This document shows, piece by piece, positions 1 to 6,965 of a DNA stretch of 16,229 nucleotides (positions are counted from its first letter, which is position 1; each line of letters opens with the position of its first letter). The notes under the pieces were generated by a model. The model ran no database searches. It had not been told where the DNA came from and saw nothing but the letters and a program-made list of their open reading frames with translations. Source of the DNA: Bacteroidales bacterium (GTDB lineage Bacteria > Bacteroidota > Bacteroidia > Bacteroidales > UBA7960); NCBI GenBank assembly GCA_007122745.1, contig SKTA01000082.1:1-16229 (forward strand). The letters run 5' to 3'. The position numbers were made by a program, and so were the translations under genes.

Positions 1-72
1 GATACCTTACTTTTTTCTAACGTTTTGAAAATTATTGGAATATATGTATGATTCTATAATTTTTGAAAATAA

Positions 73-105
73 TTTGTTTAGACCATATCTTTAAGCGTAT
101 TTTTG
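73..105 (+). promoter_or_regulatory. Bacteroidota-type promoter ahead of tsaC
   Basis: TTTG at 73-76 and TATTTTTG at 98-105 are separated by 21 bp. They fit the known Bacteroidota housekeeping sigma consensus of a TTTG -33 element, a 19-21 bp spacer and a TAnnTTTG -7 element. Transcription would start near 110-113, giving tsaC a leader of about 80 nt. No other gene lies between this site and tsaC, so it probably drives the tRNA-maturation cluster. The call rests on motif and spacing only. Confidence 0.55.
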
Positions 106-136
106 TAGAGGAACAAATATGTTTTTAAGCAGACTT

Positions 137-144
137 TACTTTTG
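137..144 (+). promoter_or_regulatory. Possible second -7 element before tsaC
   Basis: TACTTTTG is a second exact TAnnTTTG match between the first promoter and tsaC. No TTTG sits at the expected distance upstream, so it is weaker than the 73-105 site. Both -7 boxes are preceded by the same heptamer TTTAAGC (90-96 and 124-130), which may reflect a small duplication of a promoter segment. It could serve as an alternative start site with a leader of about 40 nt. Confidence 0.25.
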
Positions 145-191
145 TTCCGGATCATTATTTGAGTTTTTAAATTTGTCTGAATGGTTTGTTT

Positions 192-761
192 ATGAATAAT
201 GATTATCATTTGGAGGAAATTGTTTCCGTGATGAAGCGTGGTGGCAACATATTGTATCCTACCGATACGATATGGGGGCTTGGTTGTGACGCCACAAATG
301 CAAAGGCTGTAGATAAGGTTTACCGGATCAAGGAGCGCATAGCCGACAAGTCTTTCATTATTCTTGTCAGTAATCTCGAAATGCTTGAAAAATATGTGAA
401 GGAGGTTCCTGATATCGCTCTGGAGCTCCAGTCAAGCATTTCCGAACCGTTGACCATCATTTATCCGGGTGGAAAAAACCTGGCAAGGAATGTGGTTGCT
501 GCTGATGGGTCGGTTGCGATACGGATTCCTGATCATCCCTTTTGCCAGAAGCTTCTTGCAGCATTCAACAAACCAATTATTTCAACCTCTGCAAACATAA
601 GTGGTGGATCGCTGCCTTTCTCCTTCAGGGCAGTATCTGATCAGATTAAGGAATCAGTCGATTATATCGTACCGATCGAGCAAAACATCATTACGCGTCC
701 CAAACCCTCTATCATAGTAAAAATAAGTGCCGATGGTGAGATTAGGGTATTAAGAAATTAA
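192..761 (+). CDS. tsaC: L-threonylcarbamoyladenylate synthase (TsaC/YrdC/Sua5 family)
   Basis: This enzyme makes threonylcarbamoyl-AMP from threonine, bicarbonate and ATP. That is the first step of t6A formation at position 37 of ANN-decoding tRNAs, carried out in the cytoplasm. The protein of about 189 residues is the short, single-domain form without the Sua5 C-terminal domain. Visible family signatures are YPTDTIWGLG (about 22-31), a KER basic motif (47-49), VAIRIPDHPF (about 108-117) and STSANISGG (131-139) in the nucleotide-binding cleft. The start is taken as ATG at 192; a TTG two codons upstream (186) is possible but less likely. It is the first gene of a + strand run with cca 21 nt downstream. 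A YciO-type paralogue is the main alternative, since this family often has more than one copy per genome. Confidence 0.88.
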   Translation: MNNDYHLEEIVSVMKRGGNILYPTDTIWGLGCDATNAKAVDKVYRIKERIADKSFIILVSNLEMLEKYVKEVPDIALELQSSISEPLTIIYPGGKNLARNVVAADGSVAIRIPDHPFCQKLLAAFNKPIISTSANISGGSLPFSFRAVSDQIKESVDYIVPIEQNIITRPKPSIIVKISADGEIRVLRN

Positions 762-782
762 CCTCGATAAATATTTATTTTT

Positions 783-2192
783 TTGAAAGAACATCTGGAT
801 AACATTGTGTTAAAGACAGTTTCCGAAGTTGCTGCAAAACTTCAGAAACCGGCATATGTCATAGGTGGCTGGGTCCGTGATCTCCATCTTGAAAGGCCTT
901 CGTCTGATATTGACATTGTAGTAGTAGGCAGCGGGGTTGAATTAGCCGCAATGGTTGCCGAACAGTTTGGCAGACGCAGACACTTGAAAGTATATAAAAA
1001 CTTTGGTACCGCGATGCTCAATTACCAGGGCTATGAGATCGAGTTTGTTGGAGCGCGAAAGGAGTCTTACCGCGAAGACTCCCGCAAGCCAATCGTAGAA
1101 GATGGTACCCTTAAAGATGATATTCACAGACGTGATTTTACCATAAACTCATTGGCGATCAGCCTGAATAAGCAGGACTATGGTACTTTGGTCGATCTGT
1201 TTGGTGGACTCGATGACATAAAGGCAGGCGTGATCAGAACACCTCTCGACCCCGATGTTACCTATTCTGATGATCCGTTGCGAATGATGCGTGCAGTCAG
1301 GTTTGCCGTTCAGCTTGACTTTGAAATAGAGAAAAATTCTTTCAGGGCCATACAGAAAAATGCACATCGCCTGCAAATCGTATCTATTGAAAGGGTGATG
1401 GATGAATTCAATAAGATCATGTTGTCTGATACGCCGGGCAAGGGAATTAAGATTTTACGCGCTTCAGGCCTGCTGAAACATTTCTTTCCCGAGGTTGATG
1501 GTTTGTATGGGGTTGAGGTGGTTGACGGGAAAGCCCATAAAGACAATTTCTACCATACGATGCTGGTCCTCGATAAATTGGCTTTACGCACCAATAACCT
1601 TTGGCTGAGATGGGCCGCATTGCTCCATGATATTGCGAAGCCGCAAACAAAGCAGTTTGACAAAGCAGCAGGATGGACTTTCCATGGCCATGAGTTTGTC
1701 GGATATAAAATGGTTAAGCAAATTTTTAAACGCCTGAAACTGCCGATGAACGAGAAGATGCGTTATGTGCAGAAACTGGTATTGCTTCATCTGCGTCCGA
1801 TTGCACTTACAGAAGAGATCGTGACCGATAGCGCATTAAGACGTCTCCTGTTTGAAGCTGGTGATGACATTGATGACCTCATGATGCTTTGTGAAGCAGA
1901 CATCACCTCCGGAAATCCGGACAAAGTAAAGCGTTTCCTCTCTAATTTTGAAATGGTGCGCACAAAACTCAGACAAACCGAAGAAAAAGACCGGCTCCGC
2001 AACTGGCAACCTCCCGTGTCGGGTGAAGATATCATGAAAACATTCGGAATACCTCCATCAAAAGAGGTTGGACTGATTAAAACGGCAATCAGGGAAGCAA
2101 TACTCGAAGGGGACATAAATAATAACAGGGAAGAAGCACTGGAATTGATGAAAGAGGAAGGGAGGAAACTTGGTTTGAAGGTCAGCGATTAA
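783..2192 (+). CDS. cca: CCA tRNA nucleotidyltransferase with HD domain
   Basis: This is a class II nucleotidyltransferase that adds or repairs the 3'-terminal CCA of tRNAs. The N-terminal polymerase head shows GGWVRD (28-33), the metal-binding DID at 42-44 and RRDFTIN (116-122), followed by the family segment DDPLRMMRAVRFA (163-175). The C-terminal half carries an HD-type metal centre with H282-D283 and further histidines at 257, 301 and 303, a layout seen in HD-containing Cca proteins that can also have phosphohydrolase activity. At 469 residues it is full length. The start is TTG within a run of T residues. The next in-frame ATG lies near residue 57, past the GGWVRD motif and the DID aspartates, so a non-ATG start is required. 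No Shine-Dalgarno is visible. It lies between tsaC and a PRiA4_ORF3-like gene. Confidence 0.92.
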   Translation: MKEHLDNIVLKTVSEVAAKLQKPAYVIGGWVRDLHLERPSSDIDIVVVGSGVELAAMVAEQFGRRRHLKVYKNFGTAMLNYQGYEIEFVGARKESYREDSRKPIVEDGTLKDDIHRRDFTINSLAISLNKQDYGTLVDLFGGLDDIKAGVIRTPLDPDVTYSDDPLRMMRAVRFAVQLDFEIEKNSFRAIQKNAHRLQIVSIERVMDEFNKIMLSDTPGKGIKILRASGLLKHFFPEVDGLYGVEVVDGKAHKDNFYHTMLVLDKLALRTNNLWLRWAALLHDIAKPQTKQFDKAAGWTFHGHEFVGYKMVKQIFKRLKLPMNEKMRYVQKLVLLHLRPIALTEEIVTDSALRRLLFEAGDDIDDLMMLCEADITSGNPDKVKRFLSNFEMVRTKLRQTEEKDRLRNWQPPVSGEDIMKTFGIPPSKEVGLIKTAIREAILEGDINNNREEALELMKEEGRKLGLKVSD

Positions 2193-2215
2193 ACTATTGT
2201 GGATGCAAAATTTAT

Positions 2216-2223
2216 TAATTTTG
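2216..2223 (+). promoter_or_regulatory. Possible -7 element before the PRiA4_ORF3-like gene
   Basis: TAATTTTG, followed by C, matches TAnnTTTG exactly and sits 41 nt upstream of the preferred ATG at 2265. A TTG at 2197-2199 is upstream, but the spacer is only 16 bp, shorter than the usual 19-21, so the -33 element is poor. If real, this promoter would let the unknown gene and miaA be transcribed apart from tsaC-cca. It would also rule out the GTG start at 2199 for that transcript. Confidence 0.3.
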
Positions 2224-2264
2224 CCTTAAAGAACAGAATTGAAAAGCAGAATCATTTAAATCAT

Positions 2265-2879
2265 ATGCTTATTTACAGATTTAAGGTCCGTTTTGAAGAG
2301 CAGGATGATTTCCTTCGGGAAATTGAACTTCGCGCAGACCAGACATTTGAAGATTTTCATCAGGCCATACTAGGCAACCTGGGCCTCGACCCGGGAATGC
2401 TTGCCTCTTTTTTTATATGCGATCATCGCTACCGAAAACAAAAAGAGATTAAACTTGTTGACCAGGGCAACACCACGGAACCAGGAATCAATGATGGGGA
2501 AGATGATGAAATGACCGCCACGGAAAGAAATTCGGTAATGCATAAAAGTGATTTAAAGGATTTTATAGATGATCCCCATCAACGCTTGATTTTTCTCTAT
2601 GATTACCTGAATAAATGGACTTTTTATCTGGAGTTGCAAAAGATTCTTCCAAAGGATAAGAACCAAACATACCCCCGTTTCAGCAGATCAGAAGGTCCCG
2701 TGCCACGTGAATTAACCGCTACACCCAGGCAGATCCCCGGCGTGGAGACTCAGATGGATTTTTCCTTTGATGATGATGAGGTGGCCCCTGAAGATATCTC
2801 CGGTCTTGACCAGATCGATGATGAAGATTTTTATAATGAGGAATCGGGTGAGTCTCCTGAAGACATGATCAATGAATAA
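2265..2879 (+). CDS. PRiA4_ORF3-like (IS1096 passenger TnpR-type) acidic protein
   Basis: I recognise this as a PRiA4_ORF3-like protein (Pfam family named after plasmid pRiA4b ORF-3), often annotated in Bacteroidota as 'IS1096 element passenger TnpR family protein'. Its biochemical role is unknown and the transposon name is not informative here. The fold part begins with IYRFKVRFEEQDDFLREIEL. It continues through TFEDFHQAIL, SFFICD and a DLKDFIDDP..LIFLYDYL segment, which are typical of the family. A strongly acidic tail rich in Asp and Glu covers roughly the last 50 residues. The reading frame is open from a GTG at 2199. The ATG at 2265 is preferred because homologues I recall begin at this MxYRF segment and a -7 box lies between the two starts. 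It overlaps miaA by 8 nt, suggesting translational coupling. Confidence 0.75.
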   Translation: MLIYRFKVRFEEQDDFLREIELRADQTFEDFHQAILGNLGLDPGMLASFFICDHRYRKQKEIKLVDQGNTTEPGINDGEDDEMTATERNSVMHKSDLKDFIDDPHQRLIFLYDYLNKWTFYLELQKILPKDKNQTYPRFSRSEGPVPRELTATPRQIPGVETQMDFSFDDDEVAPEDISGLDQIDDEDFYNEESGESPEDMINE

Positions 2880-3777
2880 TAAATGCCTGGTTGTGCTTAC
2901 AGGTCCCACCGCCGTTGGCAAGACCGATTTGAGCATCAGGTTGGCCCAACAGCTCAATGCTGCAATCATCTCTGCGGATGCCCGGCAGTTTTACAGGGAA
3001 ATTCCCATCGGTACGGCCGCACCCCAAAAAAACGTTCTCGAAGCGGTACCCCATTATCTGATCGGGCAACTTTCAATTTTTGATTATTACAACGTGTCGA
3101 TGTTTGAAAAAGATGCTTTAAAAATCGTTGAAACACTTTTTCAGCATTCTGATTATGCTTTGTTGGTTGGTGGTTCAGGATTGTATGTCGATACACTTTG
3201 CCACGGCATTGATGACATGCCAGACCCTGATCCATCTATAAGAAAAAAAGTGCTGGAGGTTTATGAAAATTCGGGTTTGTCGGGTATCCGGCGATGGCTC
3301 AGAAAGGTAGATCCAAAATATCATGCTGAGGTTGACCCTGCAAACCACAAACGGATTATGCGTGGACTTGAGGTACACCTTGCCACAGGAAAAACTTTTT
3401 CTGAATTACGCTCTTCCAAACATAAAGAACGCCCCTTCAAAATTGTCAAGCTCCTTTTGAACCGCCCGCGTCAGCAGCTGTTTCAAAGGATCAATGAGCG
3501 GACCGATGCCATGATAGAGAACGGACTGATTGAAGAGATGCTGCGGCTCTATCCCCATCGCAATGTGAATGCACTGAACACAGTGGGCTACAAGGAGCTG
3601 TTTTGCTGGTTGGCAGGTCAGTATTCTCTTCACAATGCAATTGAAAAAATCAGAACCAATACACGAAGATATGCAAAAAGGCAGCTGACTTGGTTTAATA
3701 AATTTGGTGATTACAAAACATTTGAACCTCACGAAGAACAGGCAATCTTCGATTATGTTACCGGTTGTGGAACTTGA
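2872..3777 (+). CDS. miaA: tRNA dimethylallyltransferase
   Basis: MiaA transfers a dimethylallyl group from DMAPP to N6 of A37 in tRNAs that read codons beginning with U, the first step toward i6A/ms2i6A. The 301-residue protein has the P-loop GPTAVGKT (11-18), the DMAPP/tRNA-side motif ADARQFY (35-41) followed by IGTAAP, the VGGSGLYV segment (99-106), NTVGYKEL, and the C-terminal RRYAKRQLTWF motif. The usual Asp-Ser-x-Gln of the second motif reads Asp-Ala-Arg-Gln here. The ATG lies 8 nt inside the preceding gene. The 3' end overlaps the convergent sugar-kinase gene by 20 nt. It closes the tsaC-cca-unknown-miaA cluster. The length is normal for the family. Confidence 0.95.
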   Translation: MNNKCLVVLTGPTAVGKTDLSIRLAQQLNAAIISADARQFYREIPIGTAAPQKNVLEAVPHYLIGQLSIFDYYNVSMFEKDALKIVETLFQHSDYALLVGGSGLYVDTLCHGIDDMPDPDPSIRKKVLEVYENSGLSGIRRWLRKVDPKYHAEVDPANHKRIMRGLEVHLATGKTFSELRSSKHKERPFKIVKLLLNRPRQQLFQRINERTDAMIENGLIEEMLRLYPHRNVNALNTVGYKELFCWLAGQYSLHNAIEKIRTNTRRYAKRQLTWFNKFGDYKTFEPHEEQAIFDYVTGCGT

Positions 3778-4597
3778 TTAAACCCTCCATGGGTGATACC
3801 AAAAACAGGTTTGCCTCCAGTCCGGAGTTGTTGGCTGCTGCCTTGAATAATTCCTTAAAATGATAGGCCACAGAACCGATACAACCGATGGGGAAATCAC
3901 CTTTCTCAGGATATTTCATGATCTGTTCACTGAAGAAAGCCTCAAAACAATTAAACACCAGGCTGGAGATGAAGGGATGCGCTTCATTCTTTTTCAGGAA
4001 GTGTGTGAAAGACGCGAGAAACCTGTTTGGATTGGCTTTCCGGTAAATGTGGGTAAGAATCTCTTCGTCAGAGAGCTTGTAATCATCTAAAAAAGCATCC
4101 ATCACATCCTGTGGAGCCGTTTTCTTTAAATATGAAGCGATGAAAGATTTCCCCAGATGGGCACCGCTTCCCTCATCACCAAACATATATCCAAGGGAAA
4201 ACAATGATCTCCTTATCCCTTTCCCGTCGTAAACACAGGAGTTGGAGCCGGTACCCAGAATGCATGCAATTCCGGGATGATTTCCGAAAAGTGCGCGTGC
4301 CGCAGCAAGCATGTCGTGTGCCACCATGTTGTCCGATTCCGGGAAAAGCCGGTCTAAAGCATCACCAATTACTTTGTTTTTTTCGTCAGAGGAGCATCCG
4401 GCACCATAGAAATATATATTTTTCACCCGGGAGATCTTTTTTTGTTGTAACAGCTGGTTATTTAGTATGGCGATCACCTCTCCGGTTTGAACAAAATAGG
4501 GATTTAATCCTTGTGTCCGGAATGATTCAATTTCGAGACCATTATCCAGAAGCACCCAGTCTGTTTTCGTACTTCCGCTGTCAGCCAGTAGTATCAT
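3758..4597 (-). CDS. BadF/BadG-type ATPase, N-acetylglucosamine kinase-like
   Basis: This belongs to the ASKHA fold group (actin/sugar kinase/Hsp70), BadF/BadG/BcrA/BcrD branch, whose characterised relatives include eukaryotic-type N-acetylglucosamine kinases. Visible motifs are the phosphate-1 loop ADSGSTKTDW (5-14), a probable catalytic Asp in AHDMLAAARAL (D95), the GTGSNS loop (115-120) and FGDEGSGAHLGK (139-150). At 279 residues it is a compact single-chain enzyme, not the longer two-domain 2-hydroxyacyl-CoA dehydratase activator. No cysteine pattern for an Fe-S cluster is seen, which favours a sugar kinase. The start ATG overlaps the end of cdaA by 17 nt, so translation is probably coupled. 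The substrate is inferred: GlcNAc, another amino sugar, or glucosamine from wall turnover. Confidence 0.8.
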   Translation of the reverse strand: MILLADSGSTKTDWVLLDNGLEIESFRTQGLNPYFVQTGEVIAILNNQLLQQKKISRVKNIYFYGAGCSSDEKNKVIGDALDRLFPESDNMVAHDMLAAARALFGNHPGIACILGTGSNSCVYDGKGIRRSLFSLGYMFGDEGSGAHLGKSFIASYLKKTAPQDVMDAFLDDYKLSDEEILTHIYRKANPNRFLASFTHFLKKNEAHPFISSLVFNCFEAFFSEQIMKYPEKGDFPIGCIGSVAYHFKELFKAAANNSGLEANLFLVSPMEGLIKFHNR

Positions 4598-5462
4598 TTG
4601 TCTTTTTTCTTTTACGGAATACTGTTATTAGTGACCATTTTTGTTTTTGCTCCTTCTCCTGATCCTTGTCTGATAAAAGTTCTTTGGCAAGAAGCTCTTT
4701 TAATTGCAGTGGTTTTATGTTGCGACGTATCTCACCGGCCATGCACCACGATATTTTTCCTGTTTGCTCGCTAACAACCAGTGCGATGGCATCCGATTGC
4801 TCTGTTACACCCAAAGCCGCCCTGTGTCTTAATCCGAGCGAAACCGGAAACCGTTTCACTTCTGAAACCGGCAACACGCAACGGGCTGCTCTGATCCGGT
4901 TGTTGGTTATGATCACGGCACCATCATGCAACGGACTGTTTCCGTAAAAAATGGAGCCCAGAAGCTGTTCAGATATTTGGGCATCCATTTTTTGACCTGT
5001 TTCAAGAAACGATTCCAGTTCATTTCTCCTGGTAATAACGACCAGTGCACCGGTTTTTTGCTCTGAAAAACTCTCCAGCGCATTCACGATGGGGGGGATG
5101 TTCAGGTCATCTTCATGCTCAGTCGCCCAAAGGCCTTTAAAAAAGTCCCTTGATCCCCTGTTGATGAAGCTCCTTTTTCCCAGCACCAAAAGAAATTTAC
5201 GTATTTCCGGCTGAAAAACAATTATAAGCGCAAGTACACCTACGGATATAAATTGTCCGAGAATGGCCGTCAGCAATTCCATTTCGAAAATACGCACCAG
5301 CCACCATATCACATAAATGGATAGGATGCCCAGGAATATATTCATCGCACCGGTGCCGCGAATGAGAATATAGAGCTGGTAGAAAAGGACAGCGACCAGA
5401 AGTACATCAAGAATATCGAGAAATCTGATCTGAATAAAACCGGTAACAAACAGAGGTATCAT
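4581..5462 (-). CDS. cdaA: Diadenylate cyclase CdaA (DacA), membrane-anchored
   Basis: CdaA condenses two ATP into the second messenger c-di-AMP, which in other bacteria controls potassium and osmolyte transport and wall homeostasis. Three predicted N-terminal membrane segments (about 16-34, 41-58 and 66-86) precede a DAC (DisA_N) domain. It contains the active-site motifs DGA (180-182, in SPLHDGAVII) and RHR (212-214, in GLRHRAALG). E221 and D224 of TEQSDAIALVVSEQTG follow. The final 30 residues are highly charged and basic. It is 293 residues, a usual size. It follows folP by 28 bp on the same strand and overlaps the sugar-kinase-like gene. A CdaR/YbbR partner, present beside cdaA in Firmicutes, is not in this window. 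Confidence 0.95.
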   Translation of the reverse strand: MIPLFVTGFIQIRFLDILDVLLVAVLFYQLYILIRGTGAMNIFLGILSIYVIWWLVRIFEMELLTAILGQFISVGVLALIIVFQPEIRKFLLVLGKRSFINRGSRDFFKGLWATEHEDDLNIPPIVNALESFSEQKTGALVVITRRNELESFLETGQKMDAQISEQLLGSIFYGNSPLHDGAVIITNNRIRAARCVLPVSEVKRFPVSLGLRHRAALGVTEQSDAIALVVSEQTGKISWCMAGEIRRNIKPLQLKELLAKELLSDKDQEKEQKQKWSLITVFRKRKKTNDTTG

Positions 5463-5490
5463 ACCTTAGTATCTCTTTGAAGCTAAAATA

Positions 5491-6357
5491 CTATTTTTCA
5501 GTATTACTTTTTAAATAACCGATAATTTTTATTGTTTCAACAGCTTCTTTAACATCATGCACCCTGAGTATCTGTGCCCCTTTTTCAAGTGCTATCGTAT
5601 TCAGGACGGTTGATCCGTTTAAAGCATCTGCCGGATCGGTTTTCAATAATTTATTTATCATTGATTTTCGTGAAATACCGACCATGACTGGCAATCCAAA
5701 TATAGAAAAGTAATCAAGACCCGCCATCAGCCGGTAATTGTCTTCAATGGTTTTTCCAAATCCAAAGCCTGGATCGATAATCAGGTCGCTAATGCCCATC
5801 TGGTTCAAAAGCATCACCCGCTCAGAGAAATAGTTTGCAATATCCCTGATCAGGTTTTTGTACCTGGGGTTGAGCTGCATGTTTTCTGGTGTGCCCGGCA
5901 TGTGCATGATCACGTATGGCACACGGTATGCAGCGATGGTTGCGAACATTGAAGCATCAAAGCGTCCTGATGAGACATCATTGATCATGTGCGCACCCAG
6001 GTCAAGTGCCGTTCGCGCAGTGCTGGCATGATAAGTATCGATGGAAATGATTGCCTCGGGAAATTGCTTTCGTACAGCCTTTAGTGCCGGCAGTAACCGT
6101 TGCTGTTCTGCAGCAGGATCTATCATTCCGGCACCCGGACGGGTTGATGCTGCCCCCATGTCGATGATGTCTGCCCCCTCACTTAAAACCTGTTCAGCAC
6201 GCCTTATGGCATCCATGGGATTACGGTATCTGCCTCCATCATAAAATGAATCTGGCGTTAAATTCATAACACCCATGACCAACGGTACCGATAAATTCTT
6301 AATTTTGCCCCTGAAGTTAAGGGTCTTTTTTGGGCAAAAAAATGTATCTTTAGCCAT
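5491..6357 (-). CDS. folP: Dihydropteroate synthase
   Basis: FolP joins p-aminobenzoate to 6-hydroxymethyl-7,8-dihydropterin pyrophosphate to form dihydropteroate in folate synthesis; it is the sulfonamide target. The 288-residue TIM-barrel protein has all the expected signatures: GVMNLTPDSF (29-38), GAASTRPGA (68-76), SIDTYHAS (105-112), INDVS (125-129), DPGFGFGK (195-202), GISRKS (227-232) and RVHDV (265-269). The start ATG is at 6357. The divergent DUF1599 gene begins 33 bp away, so any folP promoter would lie inside the neighbour's coding sequence; no clear one was found there. It is the first gene of the folP-cdaA-kinase run. The folP-cdaA order is one I recall as common in Bacteroidota. 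Confidence 0.96.
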   Translation of the reverse strand: MAKDTFFCPKKTLNFRGKIKNLSVPLVMGVMNLTPDSFYDGGRYRNPMDAIRRAEQVLSEGADIIDMGAASTRPGAGMIDPAAEQQRLLPALKAVRKQFPEAIISIDTYHASTARTALDLGAHMINDVSSGRFDASMFATIAAYRVPYVIMHMPGTPENMQLNPRYKNLIRDIANYFSERVMLLNQMGISDLIIDPGFGFGKTIEDNYRLMAGLDYFSIFGLPVMVGISRKSMINKLLKTDPADALNGSTVLNTIALEKGAQILRVHDVKEAVETIKIIGYLKSNTEK

Positions 6358-6390
6358 GTGATCCTCTGCTTTTGTAACTTTTCAACAGCC

Positions 6391-6942
6391 ATGAGCGAAA
6401 TGACAAAAACCGACCGACAATATTCTGCCATCCTGGAGATGTGCAAAGATGTTTTTTTGAAAAAAATGCAGGACTATGGGAGTGCCTGGCGGATATTGAG
6501 GCCACCATCACTCACAGACCAGATCTACATCAAAGCACAAAGGATCCGCTCATTGCAGAGCAAAGGTACGCAAAAAATCGTTGAAGGGATTGCACCCGAA
6601 TTTATCGGAATCGTGAATTATTCAATAATGGCCCTTGTACAACTGGAGCTGGGCACAAGTGATCAGGCAGACATGCATCAGGACCAGGCGCAAAAATATT
6701 ATGAGGCCTATTTTGAAAAAGCCAGACGGCTCATGCATGACAAAAACCATGACTATGGTGAAGCCTGGCGCGAAATGCGGGTGTCGTCGCTGGCAGATAT
6801 CATCCTGATGAAGCTGCTCCGGGTAAAACAGATTGAGGATAATAAGGGAATTGCCTCCTTTTCTGAAGGCATAGATGCGAATTATTACGACATCATCAAT
6901 TACGCCGTTTTTGCCCTGATAAAACTCGAACTTGAGCCCTGA
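6391..6942 (+). CDS. Tandem DUF1599 (nucleotide-modification-associated) protein
   Basis: I recognise the DUF1599 family, which I recall Pfam also linking to nucleotide-modification contexts in phages; its biochemical function is not established. The 183-residue protein is made of two similar repeats, about 14-87 and 106-182. Landmarks align at a 93-residue offset: DYGSAW against DYGEAW (28 and 121), SLTDQIYIKAQRI against SLADIILMKLLRV, and IVNYSIMALVQLEL against IINYAVFALIKLEL. Both look all-helical. No signal peptide or membrane segment is seen. The start is ATG at 6391; the frame is open from a GTG at 6358, but that would overlap the folP start region and add a non-conserved leader. It diverges from folP and is followed 23 nt later by an ABC permease. 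Confidence 0.8.
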   Translation: MSEMTKTDRQYSAILEMCKDVFLKKMQDYGSAWRILRPPSLTDQIYIKAQRIRSLQSKGTQKIVEGIAPEFIGIVNYSIMALVQLELGTSDQADMHQDQAQKYYEAYFEKARRLMHDKNHDYGEAWREMRVSSLADIILMKLLRVKQIEDNKGIASFSEGIDANYYDIINYAVFALIKLELEP

Positions 6943-6965
6943 TTACTAACAAAAAGAACGGAACA

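Noticed and set aside
1..72. Fragment of an upstream gene at the left edge
   Set aside because: The stretch is very AT-rich with no recognisable protein segment on either strand; nothing can be supported there.
186..191. TTG start for tsaC
   Set aside because: It adds only two residues before an ATG that fits better; the difference is trivial and no ribosome-binding site supports TTG.
2265..2879. Mobile-element origin suggested by the family name 'IS1096 passenger TnpR'
   Set aside because: No transposase, terminal inverted repeats or target duplications are seen near the gene, and it is tightly embedded between cca and miaA. The name is inherited from a distant relative.
4204..4662. 152-residue plus-strand open frame over the kinase and cdaA genes
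   Set aside because: The opposite strand encodes two proteins with complete family motifs, and this translation is Arg/Phe/Ser-rich without any recognisable domain.
6358..6390. GTG start for the DUF1599 gene
   Set aside because: It would overlap the folP start codon and add MILCFCNFSTA, a leader without similarity to the repeats. ATG at 6391 gives a clean start.
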